Source: Streptomyces sp. NBC_01750 (GTDB lineage Bacteria; Actinomycetota; Actinomycetes; Streptomycetales; Streptomycetaceae). From it: 64,000 nt of DNA. How positions within the stretch are numbered: position 1 is the stretch's first letter; every line of letters begins with the position of its first letter. The translations under genes were made by a program, and so were the position numbers. Shown in pieces: positions 59,703 through 64,000 of the stretch. The DNA lies in the NCBI RefSeq assembly GCF_035918095.1, contig NZ_CP109137.1:5520001-5584000 (forward strand), in the 5' to 3' direction. The notes under the pieces were generated by a model. That model saw nothing but the letters and a program-made list of their open reading frames with translations, did not search any database and was not told where the DNA came from.

Positions 59703-60092
59703 ATGGCACGTCACACAGCTCCCCAGTCCCGCCGGCTCGCGCTGCTGCGGGCAGGTATGACCGTCGCGGCGGTGGCCGCGGTCCTCGGCGCGGGCGATGC
59801 CGCGCACGCTGCGCCGGCGGCGCCCGTGGGCCTCGGCACGCTCGACCAAGGGCAGGGTCAGGCGCTGACCGGCGCGGTCGCGAACTCGGTGACCGGCGCC
59901 GGGCAGGTCAAGAGCCTTCAGCTCAACCCGCTTGCCAAGACGGGCGTCGACCCGCTGGACAACGGCGTGGGCACCCAGGTCGCCGACTTCAAGCCGGTCT
60001 CCACCGAGGCGGCCACCGGGCCCCTGGCGGACGGTGCCGCACTCAAGGACCTGCCGGTGGCCGGTGGCGCCGCGGGGTCGCTGCCGGTCTGA
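59703..60092 (+). CDS. Small secreted Ala/Gly-rich protein
   Basis: A 129-residue exported protein with a basic start (MARHTAPQSRRLALLRAG), a signal peptide to about AHA-AP, and a mature part with LGTLDQGQGQALTGAVANSV and PLAKTGVDPLDNGVGTQVAD. No Cys or known domain is visible. It has features in common with the small protein at 52500 (Ala/Gly/Pro-rich, KLP/DLP elements) but is not clearly homologous. It ends before a strong bidirectional terminator. Confidence 0.75.
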   Translation: MARHTAPQSRRLALLRAGMTVAAVAAVLGAGDAAHAAPAAPVGLGTLDQGQGQALTGAVANSVTGAGQVKSLQLNPLAKTGVDPLDNGVGTQVADFKPVSTEAATGPLADGAALKDLPVAGGAAGSLPV

Positions 60093-60145
60093 GCCGAGGT
60101 CGGCAGCCGGCGCACGCAGCCGGGACATGAAACCGGGACATGAAA

Positions 60146-60181
60146 GAGCCCCCTGCCGCCGGACGGGACGGCAGGGGGCTC
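60146..60181. terminator. Bidirectional terminator with flanking direct repeat
   Basis: GAGCCCCCTGCCG (60146-60158) pairs perfectly with CGGCAGGGGGCTC (60169-60181). CGGGACATGAAA is directly repeated just upstream (60121 and 60134). It separates the 59703 gene from the convergent aldehyde dehydrogenase genes. Confidence 0.85.
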
Positions 60182-60200
60182 GGCCATGGGAGGGGTCGGG

Positions 60201-61112
60201 TCAGTACGCCGAACCGGACGCGCCCAGCGAGCCCGTCGGGTGCCAGACCGTCTTCGTCTCCAGGAAGGCCGTCAGGCGGTGCGTGCCCGGATCGGCCGAG
60301 AAATCCACAGGCTGTGGACGGAGAACGCGCTTGAGGTTGTCCGCCGCCGCGATCTCCAGCTCCTTCGCGAGGACTTCGCCGGCTCCGGTCAGGTCGATCG
60401 CGTTGACGTCCTGGTGCGCGGCGAGCGGGGTCGCGATCTCCTCGGTCCGGCCGGACAGCACGTTGACCACGCCGCCCGGGAGGTCCGAAGTGGCCAGCAC
60501 CTCGCCGAACGAGAGCGCGGGAAGCGGTGCCTTCTCGCTCGCCACCACGATCGCGGTGTTGCCCGTCGCGATCACCGGGGCGAGAACCGAGACCAGGCCC
60601 AGGAAGGACGACTCCTGCGGCGCGACGATGGTCACGACGCCTGTCGGCTCCGGCGTCGAGAGGTTGAAGAACGGGCCGGCGACCGGGTTCGCCCCGCCCA
60701 CGATCTGGCCGATCTTGTCCGTCCAGCCCGCGTACCAGACCCAGCGGTCGATCGCCGCGTCGACGACGGCCGCGGCCTTGGACTTGGACAGGCCCTCGGC
60801 GGCCGCGACCTCGGCGGTGAACTGCTCGCGCCGGCCCTCCAGCATCTCCGCGATGCGGTAGAGAATCTGGCCGCGGTTGTATGCGGTCGCGCCCGACCAG
60901 CCACCGAACGCCTTGCGCGCCGCGACGACCGCGTCACGCGCGTCCTTGCGGGAGGAGAGAGGCGCGTTCGCCAGCCACTTGCCCTTGGAGTCGGTCACCT
61001 CGTACACCCGGCCGCTCTCGCTCCGGGGGAACTTGCCCCCGACGTACAGCTTGTAGGTCTTGAAGACGTTCAAACGCCGCACGGCGGAGCCGCTGTTGGT
61101 CACGTCAGACAT
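60201..61112 (-). CDS. Truncated aldehyde dehydrogenase-family protein lacking the catalytic half
   Basis: A 303-residue protein that follows the N-terminal half of aldehyde dehydrogenases (YKLYVGGKFPRSESGRVYEV, then PTGVVTIVAPQESSFLGLVS, IVVASEKAPLPALSFGEVLA, and VNVLSGRTEEIATPLAAHQD). After NAIDLTGAG it goes directly to a short C-terminal segment. The Glu of ELGGK and the catalytic Cys of the GQxC motif are both absent. The open frame is clean and normal in codon use, so it may be a non-catalytic partner. It overlaps the full-length enzyme gene by 8 bases. Confidence 0.85.
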   Translation of the reverse strand: MSDVTNSGSAVRRLNVFKTYKLYVGGKFPRSESGRVYEVTDSKGKWLANAPLSSRKDARDAVVAARKAFGGWSGATAYNRGQILYRIAEMLEGRREQFTAEVAAAEGLSKSKAAAVVDAAIDRWVWYAGWTDKIGQIVGGANPVAGPFFNLSTPEPTGVVTIVAPQESSFLGLVSVLAPVIATGNTAIVVASEKAPLPALSFGEVLATSDLPGGVVNVLSGRTEEIATPLAAHQDVNAIDLTGAGEVLAKELEIAAADNLKRVLRPQPVDFSADPGTHRLTAFLETKTVWHPTGSLGASGSAY

Positions 61113-62550
61113 CGAGGTACGCCTCCAGGCCGTGGCGACCGCCCTCGCGGCCGAAGCCCGACTCCTTGTAGCCGCCGAACGGCGAGGTCGGGTCGAACTT
61201 GTTGAAGGTGTTGGCCCACACGACACCCGCGCGGAGCTTGCTCGCCACCGCCAGGATCCGGGAGCCCTTCTCCGTCCACACACCGGCGGACAGGCCGTAC
61301 TGGCTGTTGTTGGCCTTGGCGACCGCCTCGTCCGGCGTACGGAACGACAGTACGGACAGCACCGGGCCGAAGATCTCGTCGCGCGCGATCGTGTGCGCCT
61401 GCGTGACGCCGGTGAAGAGCGTCGGCGCGAACCAGTAGCCGGAGCTCGGCAGCTCGCAGGGCGCGGACCAGCGCTCGGCGCCCTCCGCCTCGCCCTTCTC
61501 GGTCAGCGCCGTGATCCGGGCCAGCTGCTCCGCGGAGTTGATCGCGCCGATGTCGGTGTTCTTGTCCAGCGGGTCGCCCAGGCGCAGCGTGGACAGCCGG
61601 CGCTTGAGGGAGTCGAGCAGCTCGTCCTGGATCGACTCCTGGACGAGCAGGCGCGAGCCCGCGCAGCAGACCTGGCCCTGATTGAAGAAGATGCCGCCGA
61701 CGATGCCCTCGACGGCCTGGTCCATCGGGGCGTCGTCGAAGACGATGTTCGCGCCCTTGCCGCCCAGCTCCAGGGTGACCTTCTTGTCGGTGCCGGCGAT
61801 CTGGCGGGCGATCGCCTTGCCGACGGCGGTCGAGCCTGTGAAGGCGACCTTGTTGACGTCGGGGTGCGCGACGAGCGCGGCTCCCGTCTCTCCGTAACCC
61901 GGAAGGATGTTGACGACACCCTTCGGCAGGCCCGCCTGACGGCAGATGTCCGCGAAGAAGAGGGCGGAGAGAGGGGTCGTCTCGGCGGGTTTCAGGACGA
62001 CCGTGTTGCCCGCCGCGAGCGCCGGGGCGATCTTCCACGCGAGCATCAGGAGCGGGAAGTTCCAGGGGATGACCTGGCCCGCGACGCCGAGCGGCCGCGG
62101 GTTCGCGCCGTAGCCGGCGTGGTCGAGCTTGTCGGCCCAGCCCGCGTAGTAGAAGAAGTGCGCGGCGACCAGCGGCAGGTCCGCGTCGCGGGTCTCCCTG
62201 ATCGGCTTGCCGTTGTCGAGCGTCTCCAGGACGGCCAGCTCGCGCGAGCGCTCCTGGACGATCCGCGCGATACGGAACAGGTACTTGGACCGCTCCGCGC
62301 CGGGCAGCGCCGACCACTTCTCGAAGGCCTTGCGCGCCGCCTTCACGGCGCGGTCCACGTCCTCGGCGCCGGCCCGGGCCACCTCGGCGAGCACCTCCTC
62401 GGTGCTCGGCGAGACGGTCTTGAAGACCTTGCCGTCCGCGGCGTCGGTGAATTCGCCGTCGATGAAGAGGCCGTACGACGGTGCGATGTCGACGATTGCC
62501 CGCGACTCGGGTGCGGGTGCGTACTCAAACAGCTGCTTGTCCATGTCCAT
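61105..62550 (-). CDS. Aldehyde dehydrogenase
   Basis: A 481-residue NAD(P)-dependent enzyme. PWNFPLLMLAWKIAPALAAG binds the cofactor, FTGSTAVGKAIA and TLELGGKGANIVF carry the general-base Glu, and FFNQGQVCCAGSRLLV the catalytic Cys. The C-terminus has FGGYKESGFGREGG. It lies 5 bases downstream of deoC, so a natural role is oxidising the acetaldehyde released by deoxyribose-phosphate aldolase to acetate; that substrate is inferred from context. Confidence 0.93.
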   Translation of the reverse strand: MDMDKQLFEYAPAPESRAIVDIAPSYGLFIDGEFTDAADGKVFKTVSPSTEEVLAEVARAGAEDVDRAVKAARKAFEKWSALPGAERSKYLFRIARIVQERSRELAVLETLDNGKPIRETRDADLPLVAAHFFYYAGWADKLDHAGYGANPRPLGVAGQVIPWNFPLLMLAWKIAPALAAGNTVVLKPAETTPLSALFFADICRQAGLPKGVVNILPGYGETGAALVAHPDVNKVAFTGSTAVGKAIARQIAGTDKKVTLELGGKGANIVFDDAPMDQAVEGIVGGIFFNQGQVCCAGSRLLVQESIQDELLDSLKRRLSTLRLGDPLDKNTDIGAINSAEQLARITALTEKGEAEGAERWSAPCELPSSGYWFAPTLFTGVTQAHTIARDEIFGPVLSVLSFRTPDEAVAKANNSQYGLSAGVWTEKGSRILAVASKLRAGVVWANTFNKFDPTSPFGGYKESGFGREGGRHGLEAYLDV

Positions 62551-62555
62551 GGGGC

Positions 62556-63503
62556 TCAGTCCACCGTCACGTAGTCGGGGCCGGAGTAGCGGCCGGTCGC
62601 CAGCTTCTGACGCTGCATGAGCAGATCGTTGAGCAGGCTCGACGCGCCGAAGCGGAACCAGTGGTTGTCCAGCCAGTCCGCACCGGCGGTCTCGTTGACC
62701 AGCACGAGGAACTTGATCGCGTCCTTGCTGGTGCGGATGCCGCCCGCAGGCTTCACGCCCACCTGCACTCCAGTCTGCTCCCGGAAGTCGCGCACGGCCT
62801 CCAGCATCAGCAGGGTGTTCGCGGGAGTGGCGTTCACCGCCACCTTGCCGGTCGAGGTCTTGATGAAGTCCGCGCCGGCGATCATGCCGAGCCAGGAGGC
62901 GCGGCGGATGTTGTCGTACGTGGAGAGCTCGCCGGTCTCGAAGATGACCTTCAGCCGGGCGGCGCCCGAGGCCTCCTTCACGGCGAGGATCTCCTCGTAG
63001 ACCTTCAGGTAACGGCCGGAGAGGAAGGCTCCCCGGTCGATCACCATGTCGATCTCGTCGGCTCCGGCGGCGACGGCGTCACGGGTGTCCGCGAGCTTGA
63101 CGTCGAGCGCGGCGCGGCCGGCCGGGAAGGCGGTGGCGACGGAGGCGACCTTGACGCCGGAGCCCCGCAGGGCCTCCTTGGCGATGGCTGCCATATCGGG
63201 ATAGACGCAGACCGCGGCGGTCGTCGGGGTCGTGCGGTCGGTGGGATCGGGATGGACGGCCTTGGCGGCGAGCGACCGGACCTTGCCCGGGGTGTCCGCA
63301 CCCTCGAGCGTCGTCAGGTCGATCATCGAGATGGCCAGATCAATGGCGTACGCCTTGGCCGTCGTCTTGATCGAACGCGTGCCGAGCCCTGCGGCGCGGG
63401 CCTCCAGGCCTACGGCGTCGACGCCGGGCAGGCCGTGGAGGAAGCGGCGCAGTGTGCTGTCGGACGCGGTCACGTCAGCGAATGCGGGTGGGGTGGTGGG
63501 CAT
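62556..63503 (-). CDS. deoC: Deoxyribose-phosphate aldolase
   Basis: A 315-residue class I aldolase cleaving 2-deoxyribose-5-phosphate to acetaldehyde and glyceraldehyde-3-phosphate. AAVCVYPDMAAIAKEALRGS, DEIDMVIDRGAFLSG, LKVIFETGELSTYDN, ADFIKTSTGKVAVNATP (Schiff-base Lys) and VGVKPAGGIRTSKDA (second Lys) are all present. An N-terminal 60-residue extension is normal for actinobacteria. ATG 63503 or GTG 63509 is the start. The promoter carries a perfect nucleoside-regulon palindrome. It heads an operon with the two aldehyde dehydrogenase genes. Confidence 0.95.
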   Translation of the reverse strand: MPTTPPAFADVTASDSTLRRFLHGLPGVDAVGLEARAAGLGTRSIKTTAKAYAIDLAISMIDLTTLEGADTPGKVRSLAAKAVHPDPTDRTTPTTAAVCVYPDMAAIAKEALRGSGVKVASVATAFPAGRAALDVKLADTRDAVAAGADEIDMVIDRGAFLSGRYLKVYEEILAVKEASGAARLKVIFETGELSTYDNIRRASWLGMIAGADFIKTSTGKVAVNATPANTLLMLEAVRDFREQTGVQVGVKPAGGIRTSKDAIKFLVLVNETAGADWLDNHWFRFGASSLLNDLLMQRQKLATGRYSGPDYVTVD

Positions 63504-63518
63504 GGTCACCAGATGAGC

Positions 63519-63534
63519 ATATCTACGCGCGTAG
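63519..63534 (-). promoter_or_regulatory. Nucleoside-regulon palindrome 5 and -10 hexamer (deoC)
   Basis: A perfect CTACGCGCGTAG at 63523-63534. On the minus strand its right arm runs into TAGATA, a -10 hexamer, about 20 bases upstream of deoC. Confidence 0.75.
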
Positions 63535-63636
63535 CGACCTGTACAGGGGGGCAGGTCAGCGCCGCCGGACGGTGACCTCGCGGCGGGCGTGACCCGCGCG
63601 GGAGGAGAGGCTGCAGCGTACGGCAGAATCGGAGGC

Positions 63637-64000
63637 ATGAGTAGCCCGCAGCAGCCCTCCGAGCCCACCTACGCCGACCGGGTCTTCCGGTCGCCCGCCG
63701 GGATCGCGGGCGGTGTGTTGTTGCTCGCACTCATCGTCTGGATCGCCGGGGACGCGCTCGTCCGCGGCGAGGGACGGACGCCGTGGCTCGCGCTCGCCGG
63801 GGCGGTGCTGGTCGTACCGCTCATCGTCGCGTTCACGCTGCGGCCCGCGGTCTTCGTCAACGAGGACCGGGTGCGGATCAGGAATCCGTTCCGGACGATC
63901 ACCCTGCCGTGGGCGGCCGTCGCCGATGTGCGCGCCGGGTACTCCAGCGAGGTCCTCACGCAGGAGGGCACGAAGTACCAGCTCTGGGCCATCCCCGTGT
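63637..64000 (+). CDS. PH domain-containing membrane protein (partial)
   Basis: Starts MSSPQQPSEPTYADRVFRSP. Two hydrophobic helices follow (GGVLLLALIVWIAGDALV and LALAGAVLVVPLIVAFTL), then FVNEDRVRIRNPFRTITLPW, a typical bacterial PH-like strand pattern, and YSSEVLTQEGTKYQLWAIPV at the window edge. GGAGG lies only one base before ATG 63637, so a slightly later start is possible. The gene continues beyond the window. Confidence 0.75.
   Translation, partial: MSSPQQPSEPTYADRVFRSPAGIAGGVLLLALIVWIAGDALVRGEGRTPWLALAGAVLVVPLIVAFTLRPAVFVNEDRVRIRNPFRTITLPWAAVADVRAGYSSEVLTQEGTKYQLWAIPV

Overview
The window is high-GC DNA (about 70%, GC-rich third codon positions, frequent GTG starts and purine-rich ribosome binding sites) from a Streptomyces chromosome. 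The recognisable afsQ1-afsQ2-sigQ locus, a WhiJ-like XRE/DUF397/ATPase cluster, paired ECF-type sigma factors, several lipoproteins and two L,D-transpeptidases all fit core Streptomyces chromosome rather than a plasmid or prophage. I see no tRNA, rRNA, transposase, integrase or CRISPR array.

Layout. 1-5.3 kb: a partial gene, an SMP-30/gluconolactonase divergent from an Lrp/AsnC regulator, a small beta-grasp-like protein ending in Gly-Gly that is translationally coupled to a DUF4132 gene broken by one in-frame amber codon, and a membrane protein. 5.4-8.9 kb: the succinate dehydrogenase operon sdhCDAB (minus strand). 9-15.8 kb: OHCU-decarboxylase-like protein, GH20 lipoprotein, several hypotheticals, and a WhiJ-like XRE + DUF397 pair facing a small protein + RsbW-like ATPase. 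15.8-19.4 kb: two tandem sigma factor/membrane-partner modules, then a probable 6C small RNA. 19.4-25 kb: L,D-transpeptidase, B12-dependent acyl-CoA mutase catalytic subunit, LysE exporter, FAD monooxygenase with divergent TetR regulator. 25-32.5 kb: a nonulosonic (sialic acid/Kdn-like) cell-wall polymer cluster with NeuB, NeuA-HAD, a family 2 glycosyltransferase and three polysialyltransferase-like proteins. 32.8-35.2 kb: M20 amidohydrolase and three paralogous small secreted Cys-containing proteins. 35.6-42.7 kb: nucleoside ABC importer, cytidine deaminase and thymidine phosphorylase. 42.7-47.2 kb: STAS protein, sigma factor with SnoaL-like domain, L,D-transpeptidase, MFS exporter with divergent LysR. 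47.2-50.2 kb: an eroding region with a deleted RsbW-like ATPase and an internally deleted DUF1023-type hydrolase. 50.2-60.1 kb: alpha/beta hydrolase, adenosine deaminase, secreted proteins, PspC, VanZ, the afsQ locus and a uridine kinase-like protein. 60.2-64 kb: deoC with two aldehyde dehydrogenase genes and a partial PH-domain protein.

How genes work together. The strongest system-level signal is a nucleoside salvage regulon. A palindrome close to CTACGCGCGTAG lies upstream of the nucleoside binding lipoprotein, the ABC ATPase operon, deoA, add and deoC, and in four of the five its right arm runs into a TANNNT -10 hexamer. The genes together take up nucleosides, deaminate cytidine and adenosine, release deoxyribose-1-phosphate and cleave deoxyribose-5-phosphate, with an aldehyde dehydrogenase able to oxidise the acetaldehyde. 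Other observations are an apparent AUC start codon in the ABC ATPase gene, the Gly-Gly-ending protein next to DUF4132, a promoter-like motif shared between the 6C RNA candidate and a protein gene, probable leaderless divergent promoters in the polymer cluster, and several unusual short tandem repeat arrays. All function calls are from reading the sequence and knowledge of the families; no database search was run.
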